Source: CAZAQK01 sp046344715 (lineage in GTDB: Bacteria > Pseudomonadota > Alphaproteobacteria > Rickettsiales > SXRF01). From it: 64,000 nucleotides of DNA. The stretch spans positions 34,094 to 98,093 of the forward strand of contig JBKDKX010000015.1 in the NCBI GenBank assembly GCA_046344715.1, written 5' to 3'. A model generated the notes under the pieces. It was not told the origin of the DNA. It saw only the letters and a list, made by a program, of their open reading frames with translations, and searched no databases. The translations under genes and the position numbers were made by a program. Positions 1 through 7,642 of this stretch are shown here, piece after piece; the stretch's first letter is position 1, and each line of letters opens with the position of its first letter.

Positions 1-337
1 TAGCTATTGCTTCCAGTTTTGGTGAATCGGAAAGCGCTTTCAACATTGCCGTGGGTCTGATCATACCAATTTTTGTTTGACCTTGCTCTGAATAGACAGA
101 AACGCGGCACGGCAGTGCCATGTTTAGCTCCATATCTACCATCAGCACTTCTTTTGCACTCTGCGGGTTGCAAATTTCAAGAATCTGACAGGCATTGGGG
201 AATTCTACGCCCTTCTTTTTTAGCGTTTCCTGAAGATTATGGATATGCAGCACACCAAATTTATGACGCACCACCGCAGTCTGTAAATCGGCTACCGCCT
301 GTTCAACCGATTTCGATGTTTGTACGATATATTTCAT
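1..337 (-). CDS. DUF302 family protein (partial, cut by window edge)
   Basis: The reading frame starts at the ATG at 337 and runs off the left end after about 112 codons. It begins MKYIVQTSKSVEQAVADLQ and holds the DUF302 signature region ICNPQ...MELNMALPCRVSVY...GMIRPT. DUF302 proteins are small alpha/beta proteins of unknown biochemical role, often found with stress or heavy-metal genes. An AGGA stretch lies a few bases before the ATG, which supports this start. The next gene on the same strand ends 25 bp upstream, so the two may be co-transcribed. The family call is from recognisable motif order; function is not inferred. Confidence 0.8.
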   Translation of the reverse strand, partial: MKYIVQTSKSVEQAVADLQTAVVRHKFGVLHIHNLQETLKKKGVEFPNACQILEICNPQSAKEVLMVDMELNMALPCRVSVYSEQGQTKIGMIRPTAMLKALSDSPKLEAIA

Positions 338-361
338 ATAAATTCCTGTGGTGCTTAAATG

Positions 362-550
362 CTAATCCGTTGCTATGTCGCAAACAGCCTGTTCATCCTT
401 AGTAAGCAATTGCTCGATGTAATGCGTGATTTCCTGAGTTGTTGTCGGCAATGCGCTATGCATCAACAATCTTGGCGCAGTCTGCATATGGCGCACGGCA
501 TTTTCCATGTTAGTGGCAACATCAGCGGCGTAACGAGTTGCGGTTTTCAT
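362..550 (-). CDS. Small hypothetical protein (62 aa)
   Basis: This short frame begins MKTATRYAADVATNMENAV and ends 25 bp before the DUF302 gene on the same strand. A longer frame exists to 610, but the ATG at 550 has a clean AAGGAG about 8 bases upstream and is the better start. The product is mostly helical, with no signal peptide, membrane segment or metal motif. I do not recognise a family. Position and ribosome binding site suggest a two-gene unit with the DUF302 gene. Confidence 0.55.
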   Translation of the reverse strand: MKTATRYAADVATNMENAVRHMQTAPRLLMHSALPTTTQEITHYIEQLLTKDEQAVCDIATD

Positions 551-759
551 TCCTATGCTCCTTCGAATGGGGTGGGGAGAGCACCGTGCTATTTCTCCGC
601 TTAATGGCATTCCTTATATACGCTGAGATATAATGATTTAATGCGTTTGATAGGCATTGCTATAAAGACAGCGTAAGCGTGGAAAAAGCCGTGAAAAAGC
701 CGTTACGTTTGTTTGTGGTAAAATAGGGAAGCGCCCTTGGTGTTGCAGGGGTCCAGCAT

Positions 760-1995
760 TTGGCATACGGCTTGAAAACCAACAACACTCTTGAATCTTT
801 GAATATTTACAAGACTGGAGCCGGAGCCGAAGGCGCCAGGGCTATAGCTGATGCATTATGCGTAAACCAGACACTGAGTAAGCTTGAGATAAATCGTAAC
901 TATATTGGTGATGAGGGTGCCCGGGCAATGGCGCATATGCTCGAAAATAACCATGGGCTGATTACACTTGATATTGGGTTGAACGATATTACTGACAGTG
1001 GCGCTAAGTCGCTGACGAATGCGTTATATAACAATAATACACTACTTGAAATTGACTTTAATTGTGCAAGATTTGGTGAAGAAGCCATAGAAGCGATGGC
1101 AGCCCTGATTGCAGCCAATAAAGCACCTTTATATCTAGACATTAGGGGCAATTTTGCTCCCATGCCTGGGTTGGAGAAAATAGCAAAAGCCTTAGAAAGC
1201 AATGATACAATGTTAAATCTGGACATAAGCAATATGTGGCCAGAACAAGTTCTTGAAAGCTATATTGACTCTTTTGCTGCAGGGCTGCGTACAAATCGCA
1301 CTTTGGCCTCCATAAACATTGATGGAACAAATCCTAGATATAAAACATTCAGTCGTATAGATAACGCGTTGCTCGATAGTAAAAACTATGTTGATGACCA
1401 TTCTGGTTTTAAAAAGTTTACCGTTTGCGATGCAAATAAAAATGCGGCAAAACGCTTGCTTGATAAAATGAGAAAATCACCTGATAAGCTCAGTTTGGGT
1501 GATATCGATGAGATTAAAGAACGATCACAGGCTATAATTTTCCTTATCACTAGATACAATATTAGTCGGGATGGTGTGATTGAAACTGTTGGTTTATTTG
1601 CAGCAGCACAAGATCGTGCGCGCGAATTAGGTACGGAAATTAAACTACCTGCTTATTGGCAAAAGAGAATTGATGCATTTAAGGAGCCAGTAACTCGTAG
1701 CAATAAGCCATACCCTCTCAAGGCAGATCGCACTCTCACGCTTGCCCGCCTTCAGGAAACAAAGGCCGATGGAAGAACTAACCTACAGATATTCGCCGAG
1801 CAGGGGCAATTGGGGGATGTATTCACAGCCGAGATATGGCAGGGCCGCAAGGATGAGATGGACAAAGCATGGCAGCTGGTAAAGCCGCAGCACCAAAACC
1901 AGGTGAACATTGAATTGGTACGTCAGCAGATAGATGCATTTAACCTGCGCGACCGTTTCCGTCGCGATGGGGACGATGTAGCGCAGGGGTTTTGA
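760..1995 (+). CDS. Leucine-rich-repeat protein, probably 5'-truncated
   Basis: The product has about five 28-residue LRR units of the ribonuclease-inhibitor type (pattern GA+A+A-AL--N-TL--LDI--N-I) in residues 1-180. A helical region follows, then one ankyrin-like stretch at residues 337-355 (DGRTNLQIFAEQGQLGDVF). Such repeats bind other proteins, and in alphaproteobacteria similar proteins are often candidate effectors. The only usable start is TTG at 760. The frame stays open back to 727 and those codons still read as LRR sequence (GVAGVQHLAYGL), then meet a TAG at 724. No ribosome binding site is visible. I infer that the real 5' end has been lost, so this may be a pseudogene remnant. Confidence 0.6.
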   Translation: MAYGLKTNNTLESLNIYKTGAGAEGARAIADALCVNQTLSKLEINRNYIGDEGARAMAHMLENNHGLITLDIGLNDITDSGAKSLTNALYNNNTLLEIDFNCARFGEEAIEAMAALIAANKAPLYLDIRGNFAPMPGLEKIAKALESNDTMLNLDISNMWPEQVLESYIDSFAAGLRTNRTLASINIDGTNPRYKTFSRIDNALLDSKNYVDDHSGFKKFTVCDANKNAAKRLLDKMRKSPDKLSLGDIDEIKERSQAIIFLITRYNISRDGVIETVGLFAAAQDRARELGTEIKLPAYWQKRIDAFKEPVTRSNKPYPLKADRTLTLARLQETKADGRTNLQIFAEQGQLGDVFTAEIWQGRKDEMDKAWQLVKPQHQNQVNIELVRQQIDAFNLRDRFRRDGDDVAQGF

Positions 1996-2381
1996 GGAGC
2001 ATGAATTGAATTCATATACTGATCTAAAGTAGAAACGATTCTGCTGAGCGGAAATCGGATCTCCGACCCGTAATTACCAAACTAATGGATGGCCTGAGTA
2101 TAGGAGTAGCTAGTATTACGCAATCTTCTTAATAAAAGTGCCGAACGGGTCTGGGACTCTGTGTCCAATGTGACTAGTTGGACTTATAACGACCGATAGT
2201 CAATAAATTCAATGGCATACTGAGAGCGTTTGCGCTAATCATGCTACTGCACAGCCAAGTCCATAATATTGATATTTACCATTGGGATATCTACTCGCGG
2301 TGAAAATGCTTGGCATAAGGCCTATATTGTATTAGAAAGTGCCTCCCTTGCGGCCTTCGCGTCGTAGAGGTTTTTTGGTGA
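1996..2381. other. Intergenic region before tRNA-fMet
   Basis: About 385 bp separate the LRR gene from the tRNA. I see no credible coding frame, no strong hairpin with a T run and no repeat. It should contain the tRNA promoter; a TTGGCA at 2310-2315 and AT-rich sequence near 2323-2338 are possible elements, but their spacing is poor, so no promoter is called. Confidence 0.4.
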
Positions 2382-2458
2382 CGCGGGGTGGAGCAGCCCG
2401 GTAGCTCGTTAGGCTCATAACCTAAAGGTCGTCAGTTCAAATCTGGCCCCCGCAACCA
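2382..2458 (+). tRNA. tRNA-fMet (CAT), initiator
   Basis: A 77-base cloverleaf with encoded CCA. The acceptor stem pairs GCGGGG with CCCCGC, and position 1 is C opposite A, the unpaired first position typical of bacterial initiator tRNA. The anticodon CAT is at 2416-2418. The D-arm (GAGCAGCCCGGTAGCTC) and T-loop (GTTCAAATC) are standard. The gene is intact although a recombinase gene reads into it from the other strand, so the tRNA 3' end serves as an integration site. Confidence 0.97.
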
Positions 2459-4085
2459 TTCCGGCTTTAAATGAGCCGCCCAGAGCCAGTTTAAAAAGAT
2501 TCTCAGAGTTGTAGCGAAGTTCAGCTTCTAAGTACTCATTTGAATTCGGTATTAATCGAATTTGCCCCATTAAGCCCTTCAAACACTGCCGCGCTTGGGT
2601 GACGTCTGTATAAAGGGCTTGGCCTAATCCGGCGACCAGTGCCTTATAACGCTCCACTGCGCGTGGCAGAACGGTAGTAATGATCTCTGCAGCCTTCGCA
2701 TTGGCCTGTAGTTCTCTTTTAGCCCGAGCATACTCAGCTTCTGCATTCTGCAAGGCTTCCTTGGTGGTAGGGGTAATGATACCAGCCTGTATCGCCTTCA
2801 TGATGTTAGCGATTTGCTCTTCTGCTTCCTTGGCTTTACGCTTTTGTGTGTCCACGTCCGGTTTCCGTGCGTTCTGCCTATTCTGTAAATCTTCTGTAAT
2901 AATAGAAAGAAATACCTCCATCGCTTCGTCAGAAAGTAAGTCTTGGCGGATTATATCAAGTAAGCTGCCCTCAAGTATTTTACGCGATAAGCGCAGCCGG
3001 TTGGAACATGCCGCATCGCCACGGTTTATGTTAGTAGAGCACCCATAAGAGGTGCTGCTGTAGACGGTATAGCTCGCCCCGCAACAGCCACATTGTATCA
3101 AGCCAGAAAATAAATACTTACCACTATGCGAGCGCGTTCTGGGATTATCCATCACTTCCCTAAGTTGATTAGATCGCTCGCGGATTTCCTTATGCCGTGC
3201 CTGCACCACGTCCCATAATGGCTGTGGCACAATGCGTAGTTCCGGCATTTCGGTTATCACCCATTCCTTTGCTTCGCGCTTGGTACGCCTGCGCTTTCCA
3301 GTATCGGGGTCTTTTCGCCATTCTGAACGGTTCCAAATATAACGGCCAATATAGAGCTGGTTATTTAAAAGCCCCGTGCCGTCATTATGGTCGCCATAGA
3401 TGGCGCTCGCCGCCCATGTAGAACCGCGTGTTGAAGATACGCCGAGGCGGTTCAGCTTATCAGCAATCCGCTTTGGGCTATCACCACCCGCAAACCACTC
3501 GTACATTTGCTGCACCCACTTAGCTTCATCCGGGTCTATTTCACGCCTAACGGCTATGATCTCCGGCCTGCCATTGGGGTCCTTGCGTATTGGGTCTTCA
3601 ATCGGCACGCGCTTATAACCATAGGTTCGCCCGCCTGCGCTGTATCCGCCCATTGCCTTGCCATACATTCCTCGATGTGTCTTTTCGCGTAAGTCGTCGA
3701 GGTACATCTCGTTCATCAGCCCGCGCATCGTGGACTGAATCTTCTCACCTTTGGTTGCTGAGTCATATCCGTCCGATACGCCAACGATGCGTAGGCCTTG
3801 GAACTTGAACCGGCGAATAACTTGCTTCATTTCCACATCGTCGCGTGAGAGCCGGGAGAGATCATCCACCAACAGCACTTTAAATTCGCGCCGCTCTGCC
3901 GCTGCAAGCATCGCCTCAAAGCCGGGACGGTTTTTGCTGGTCCCTGATATAGCCTTGTCATCGAATTGTGTGGCTAGCGTCATCCCGCATCGCTCGGCAT
4001 AGCGAGTACAGTTGCGAACTTGGTCATCAATTGAGCTTTCACTCTGTTTATCACTGCTAAAACGCGCATATATAACTGTCTTCAT
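2415..4085 (-). CDS. Serine recombinase/integrase of the tRNA-fMet island
   Basis: A 556-residue site-specific recombinase that would integrate or excise the island. The N-terminal resolvase domain begins MKTVIYARFSSDKQSESSI with the catalytic Ser at about residue 10. The Recombinase domain follows (GYKRVP..., YIGRYIWN), then a zinc ribbon (CGCCGASYTVY ... CSTN ... AACSNRL), a charged coiled coil and a short tail. The start at 4085 is preferred over 4097 because GGAGG lies 5 bases before it. The last residues (GARFELTTFRL) are encoded by the antisense strand of tRNA-fMet and the stop codon lies across its anticodon loop. The tail therefore depends on integration and should differ in a circular form. 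It is the last gene of a leftward series of element genes. Confidence 0.93.
   Translation of the reverse strand: MKTVIYARFSSDKQSESSIDDQVRNCTRYAERCGMTLATQFDDKAISGTSKNRPGFEAMLAAAERREFKVLLVDDLSRLSRDDVEMKQVIRRFKFQGLRIVGVSDGYDSATKGEKIQSTMRGLMNEMYLDDLREKTHRGMYGKAMGGYSAGGRTYGYKRVPIEDPIRKDPNGRPEIIAVRREIDPDEAKWVQQMYEWFAGGDSPKRIADKLNRLGVSSTRGSTWAASAIYGDHNDGTGLLNNQLYIGRYIWNRSEWRKDPDTGKRRRTKREAKEWVITEMPELRIVPQPLWDVVQARHKEIRERSNQLREVMDNPRTRSHSGKYLFSGLIQCGCCGASYTVYSSTSYGCSTNINRGDAACSNRLRLSRKILEGSLLDIIRQDLLSDEAMEVFLSIITEDLQNRQNARKPDVDTQKRKAKEAEEQIANIMKAIQAGIITPTTKEALQNAEAEYARAKRELQANAKAAEIITTVLPRAVERYKALVAGLGQALYTDVTQARQCLKGLMGQIRLIPNSNEYLEAELRYNSENLFKLALGGSFKAGMVAGARFELTTFRL
2439..2458 (+). repeat. Putative att site in tRNA-fMet 3' end (left copy)
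   Basis: The last 20 bases of the tRNA gene match 18 of 20 bases at 15818-15837; the final 13 (GCCCCCGCAACCA) are identical. The recombinase gene starts beside this copy and the second copy lies just before the next chromosomal gene, as expected for attL/attR of an integrated island of about 13.4 kb. The crossover point itself is not determined. Confidence 0.6.
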
Positions 4086-4206
4086 AATTACCTCCATGTG
4101 AACAACCGTCCAGCTTATATGGACAGGTGGGAATCGAAAGAGAAATGGTGGGCTAGTAATATAAGAGAGGTTTTAAGGGTTAGTGGGTTATAACCTAATA
4201 ACCCCT

Positions 4207-5370
4207 TTAACCCTTATCCTGTAGCTTAACGCCGTCCCGCTTTTGCACCTGTTTTGATGCCGGAACATATTTGCCGTCTGGCGTACGTAATATGATTCCA
4301 TCGCGCACCATACGATTTAACGTCTTTCCAATACCACCCTGCTTACGATCAGTTTCTTGTGCAATTTCACGGGAACTCATCGGACGTCCCACCTGCACCA
4401 TAGCAAGCACGATCTCCTGATGTGTGCTGCTTATACGTAGTGGTACAGCATCGCCATGCGCTGTCCAAACTCCTTCATCAAAGGTCAGTGCTATTTCCTG
4501 TTCCACAACGTCACGACCACTTACATGCAATGATGCTTGAGCATTATTACGTTCACGAATCAGTACAAAATTAGTATCGGCTGAACCAGATATGCCATTG
4601 GTTCCAGAAATCATCTCAAACGGATCATCAGAACCTTGTTTGCGCACATGATGTACCACCACAATTGCTATTGCAAAGCGGTCAGCAATTTTCTTCAGTG
4701 CGGAAACAGCCTCATAATCCTCATAGTATGAACCGCCACCTTTCGGTGTATTTCTGACCTTGGCAAAAGTGTCGATGAAGACTGCTTTGCAAGCTGGATT
4801 CTTCGCAAGCCTTCGTTCAAGCGCAAGTAGGCCTTGTTCATCCACAGACTTCCAAGTTATATGGAATTCCAACCGCCGCGCATCTTCGCGGGCAAGGTTC
4901 GGCGCAACCTTTTTTAATCGATCCTTTAATCGACGCTCAGAGTCCTCAAGAGCTAAATACAGAACCTCAGCAGCCTCGGTATCGTAAAAATTAAGTGCTC
5001 TTCGGCCAGAAGCAATGGCCACCACCAGCGCAAGTACAAGCCAACTCTTGCCGATCTTCGGTTTGCCCGCTAAAAATGTCAATCCTACTGGAATTAAGCC
5101 GGGTATTACCCAACGTATAGGCTCAATATCTTTTAGCAAAAGTTCGTCAGCAGAAATGCCTGTGCCTAGAAAAAGAGGCACTCTTTCAAGATTAGCGAAT
5201 GCTTGTTTTGCCTTTTTCCCATGCAATTTTATAAAGTCATCTACGCCAACCTTCATTACTCCTGCGGGACGCGGTAAATCTATCCGAAAAGGGTTTGCGC
5301 CGTAGTTTACTAAAGCATCACGTAACGCATCCAAGGCCGCTTGTACGTTTTTCTTATACATCGGCATCAA
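4207..5370 (-). CDS. RepA-like AAA ATPase, carrying the end of a DUF3854 domain
   Basis: A RecA-fold ATPase of the RepA/hexameric helicase type, likely used in replication or maintenance of the island. Walker A is LAGKPKIGKS (about residues 105-114), Walker B is KAVFIDTFAKV, and a VVHHVRK sensor-like strand follows. The C-terminus resembles a winged helix (MSSREIAQETDRKQGGIGKTL). Residues 5-60 (KKNVQAALDALRDALVNYG...GVDDFIKLHG) are not ATPase but the usual tail of a DUF3854 Toprim-like domain. The head of that domain is in the next gene upstream, in another frame. The 17-bp overlap can be explained by translational coupling, a programmed +1 shift or a mutation. Confidence 0.8.
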   Translation of the reverse strand: MMPMYKKNVQAALDALRDALVNYGANPFRIDLPRPAGVMKVGVDDFIKLHGKKAKQAFANLERVPLFLGTGISADELLLKDIEPIRWVIPGLIPVGLTFLAGKPKIGKSWLVLALVVAIASGRRALNFYDTEAAEVLYLALEDSERRLKDRLKKVAPNLAREDARRLEFHITWKSVDEQGLLALERRLAKNPACKAVFIDTFAKVRNTPKGGGSYYEDYEAVSALKKIADRFAIAIVVVHHVRKQGSDDPFEMISGTNGISGSADTNFVLIRERNNAQASLHVSGRDVVEQEIALTFDEGVWTAHGDAVPLRISSTHQEIVLAMVQVGRPMSSREIAQETDRKQGGIGKTLNRMVRDGIILRTPDGKYVPASKQVQKRDGVKLQDKG

Positions 5371-5902
5371 ACACGATAATGGTTTTACGATTTACCAGTT
5401 TGATATGGTTAAAATCGCTGATGACTTCTGATGATTCATCTTCTTTCGATTTCCAACCCCATACACCGCTCAAGCCAATTGCCGGACTGCCGAGCAATGT
5501 AAGCGCAGCAGCCTTCTTTTCGCCTTCAACAATATATAAATCATCGCTGTTTACTGCGATTTTCGACCAATCGCAGAATGGTGGGAAATAAAATCTAGGT
5601 TTAGTGCCAGTAAGCTGTAAGTATTTTACAGACTTTTTCGCTCCTTGCGGTGTATATTCTTCAAGCAGTTTATATCGGCAAAATCCATTAAGCTTACCGT
5701 CAGGGTCAAAATATGGGATTTCGTACGCCCATACTTTTGGTAGATTTTTAGGCGCAGGTTTATTTAATTTGATGTAAGCATTGCGAAATATACTTGCCAT
5801 TTCGTCGGGGGATACATCACGAATTTGCATAACCTCGGCTGCTTTTTGATCCAGACAGCTATTCTTCAAATCATCAAGTGTTGGTTTCCTAAATTTAGTC
5901 AT
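5354..5902 (-). CDS. DUF3854 (Toprim-like) domain protein, N-terminal part
   Basis: 182 residues with the DUF3854 core: YIVEGEKKAAALTLLG (residues ~115-130, the acidic EGEKKA motif), GLSGVWGWK and TIIVFDADV. DUF3854 is a Toprim-fold domain found in primase-like proteins of mobile elements, usually in one chain with a downstream helicase or ATPase. This chain stops right after the FDADV strand, where family members continue. The continuation is present in the overlapping ATPase gene. The start ATG overlaps the TGA of a small upstream frame (ATGA), implying coupled translation. Confidence 0.75.
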   Translation of the reverse strand: MTKFRKPTLDDLKNSCLDQKAAEVMQIRDVSPDEMASIFRNAYIKLNKPAPKNLPKVWAYEIPYFDPDGKLNGFCRYKLLEEYTPQGAKKSVKYLQLTGTKPRFYFPPFCDWSKIAVNSDDLYIVEGEKKAAALTLLGSPAIGLSGVWGWKSKEDESSEVISDFNHIKLVNRKTIIVFDADV

Positions 5903-6063
5903 AATTGTTCCTTTGCGTTGGTGATACGCGCAGCTTCATGCTCACGCGCAAGATGACCTCCATCGCTTGACAACGGTTCTTCCAATGCACGGAGTTCGTC
6001 GAAATATTGTTCGACCGCTACCCGTGCTAGTAATCTAATTATGTTGCGAAGTTCTGGCGTCAT
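5899..6063 (-). CDS. Small coupled ORF (54 aa)
   Basis: The frame begins MTPELRNIIRLLARVAVEQY and ends with TGA overlapping the ATG of the DUF3854 gene (ATGA). An in-frame ATG at 6072 could add three residues. Neither start has a strong ribosome binding site. The product is a charged helix with no known domain. Similar tiny genes sit before primase-like genes in many integrative elements, so I consider it real but without a known function. Confidence 0.5.
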   Translation of the reverse strand: MTPELRNIIRLLARVAVEQYFDELRALEEPLSSDGGHLAREHEAARITNAKEQL

Positions 6064-6124
6064 GTCCCGCATATACGTGACAAAACAACTTATGAAAACG
6101 CCCTATCAGGATACCTAAAAGGTA

Positions 6125-6775
6125 TCAGAATCTAAGCCAATATCCCTTAGCAAACGCTAAAGTGCGCCGCATGGCGGCTTCCGTAATGCTATTTTCCCCG
6201 CCAAATATTTCTGCCATCACTTTTATTGAAACGCCTTCATTGTCAGCATCAAGGATACGTAGCAGAAGCGCTGGTGATCTCCCGTTCTTATTATTCTTTC
6301 TCTTGTCACGTTTGCGGCGCTCTGCAGAAGAATGCGTGCTCTTTGCATATTTTTCGTAAACTGCTTTTATGTATGCCAGTTGCGGTTTTATCGGGTGATT
6401 TCCATCCACACTAAAAATGAACCCGCCGAGCGGCTTACTTAAAGCCATCGCTTCATAATGTAAAAGCTGCTTTGTTTGATCGTGCTTAAGGAAATCAATT
6501 AAATGACAGGGCTGTGTATATTTAGGAGCAGCTTCTTGACTGGGGTCATGCCAATCATACAGCTCATATTTCATAAACCCATAAGGCTTTCGATTAAGCC
6601 AGTCCTTACGGTAATTCGGATCGCGTCTTAGGAATTCCCATCTTAGCCCATTCTCTTTTAGGCGTTCCACGTATTCATATTGTTGGGGCTTATCCCAATC
6701 GCATACATTCCATTTAGCGCGGTTCTTAGCCGCTTCTTTAGGGGGGAGTAGTTTTCGCATTCCTGCCTTAGCCAT
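6125..6775 (-). CDS. DUF6499/DUF2285 domain protein (element regulator type)
   Basis: 216 residues. The N-terminal half carries the DUF6499 motif (LRWEFLRRDPNYRKDW, about residues 46-61). The last 50 residues resemble DUF2285 (LLLRILDADNEGVSIKVMAEIF ... AMRRTLAFAKGYWLR), with a helix-turn-helix-like pattern. These domains are common in alphaproteobacterial integrative and conjugative elements and are thought to control transcription or replication of the element. It starts 9 bp after the XRE gene and reads with it, which fits a regulatory pair. Confidence 0.75.
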   Translation of the reverse strand: MAKAGMRKLLPPKEAAKNRAKWNVCDWDKPQQYEYVERLKENGLRWEFLRRDPNYRKDWLNRKPYGFMKYELYDWHDPSQEAAPKYTQPCHLIDFLKHDQTKQLLHYEAMALSKPLGGFIFSVDGNHPIKPQLAYIKAVYEKYAKSTHSSAERRKRDKRKNNKNGRSPALLLRILDADNEGVSIKVMAEIFGGENSITEAAMRRTLAFAKGYWLRF

Positions 6776-6783
6776 GCTAATAA

Positions 6784-7020
6784 TTATCTCTTCATAAGTC
6801 TCTTTAGGATTGCTATCGGATCAGCGCTGAGTAACTTGGCAATCTCAAGGAACTCGATGAGATCAAGCCTACGCTCCCCTAATTCATATTTGGCTACGAA
6901 TGATTGTGGCTTCCCAAGTAATTTGGCCAATTCCTGCTGTGTATAGCCAGCTTTCTGCCTAGCTGAATGTAGCAGACCGCATAACTTCTTTACCTCTTTG
7001 GAATGTATTGTCTTTTTCAC
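6784..7020 (-). CDS. XRE/Cro-C1 family HTH regulator
   Basis: A 78-residue single-domain repressor-like protein. The helix-turn-helix spans about residues 24-55 (YTQQELAKLLGKPQSFVAKYE, with the usual Q-S-x-V-x-K-Y-E recognition helix). The start is GTG with no clear Shine-Dalgarno, suggesting weak translation. It is the first gene of the leftward element operon and faces a GIY-YIG gene across an 87-bp gap holding repeated CC(T/C)AAAATAG sites. It probably controls both directions. Confidence 0.9.
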   Translation of the reverse strand: MKKTIHSKEVKKLCGLLHSARQKAGYTQQELAKLLGKPQSFVAKYELGERRLDLIEFLEIAKLLSADPIAILKRLMKR

Positions 7021-7063
7021 TATGGCTGCACAAATCTCTTGATGTGAACAGCCAAAGGAATTA

Positions 7064-7094
7064 ATCCTAAAATAGAATTATCCCAAAATAGGAT
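7064..7094. promoter_or_regulatory. Candidate operator between XRE and GIY-YIG genes
   Basis: The 31-bp segment holds two direct CC(T/C)AAAATAG motifs 16 bp apart and is bounded by ATCCTA and TAGGAT, an inverted pair. It lies in the divergent gap next to an XRE regulator gene, so autoregulation is the natural reading. Binding is inferred. Confidence 0.5.
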
Positions 7095-7107
7095 ATTTAG
7101 GAGTAAT

Positions 7108-7578
7108 GTGTTGCCAGATAACGTAGACAAATTAGATGGCAAAGCATTAATGGATGCCTATCGATTTGTCCGCATCGGAAGCATAATAGCCCCTAACCCA
7201 GTAACATTCTCAATCGAAATTCATTTAACTGAGGCTTTGTCATGGGAAAAAGCGATTTACATATTCGTATTTAATAATGAGATTGTGCGCGTGGGATCGT
7301 CCAAAGGGCGACTCGGAAGGCGAATGAAAGAATGGTGTCGCTGCGTTACCAATGCGCTTCACAGAGTAAATGGACTGCCTGCCAAAAAAACAGTCACACC
7401 CGATTGGGAAGCTCGTGGATGGAGCAAACTTTTAAATGCTCATGGCAGTGGGGAAATTTATGCCCGCGAAGCCACCGAAGTCACCACTCCGGTGGGCTCA
7501 TTTAGGGCATATATGGACGAAGAAAGTATCCTCATAAATCGCCATAAGCCCAAAATGAATAGGCACAAAAATCGCTAG
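7108..7578 (+). CDS. GIY-YIG-like nuclease domain protein
   Basis: 156 residues, GTG start with AGGAG about 5 bases upstream. The region AIYIFVFNNEIVRVGSSKGRLGRRMKEW (residues ~50-77, written here as pieces AIYIFVF, VRVGSSK and RLGRR) follows the GIY-YIG fold order: first strand, second strand ending in VG, then the conserved Arg. A Glu-containing stretch (MDEESILINRHKP) near the end could supply the metal-binding Glu. It is the only rightward gene in this half of the island and sits beside an XRE regulator and an R-M pair. A defence or element-maintenance role is plausible but unproven. Confidence 0.6.
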   Translation: MLPDNVDKLDGKALMDAYRFVRIGSIIAPNPVTFSIEIHLTEALSWEKAIYIFVFNNEIVRVGSSKGRLGRRMKEWCRCVTNALHRVNGLPAKKTVTPDWEARGWSKLLNAHGSGEIYAREATEVTTPVGSFRAYMDEESILINRHKPKMNRHKNR

Positions 7579-7642
7579 GTTTTCGGTAGCAGCAGTTTTT
7601 GCATTATAGCTTTAGCTATTTTGAGATGGTCTCTAAAATTAA

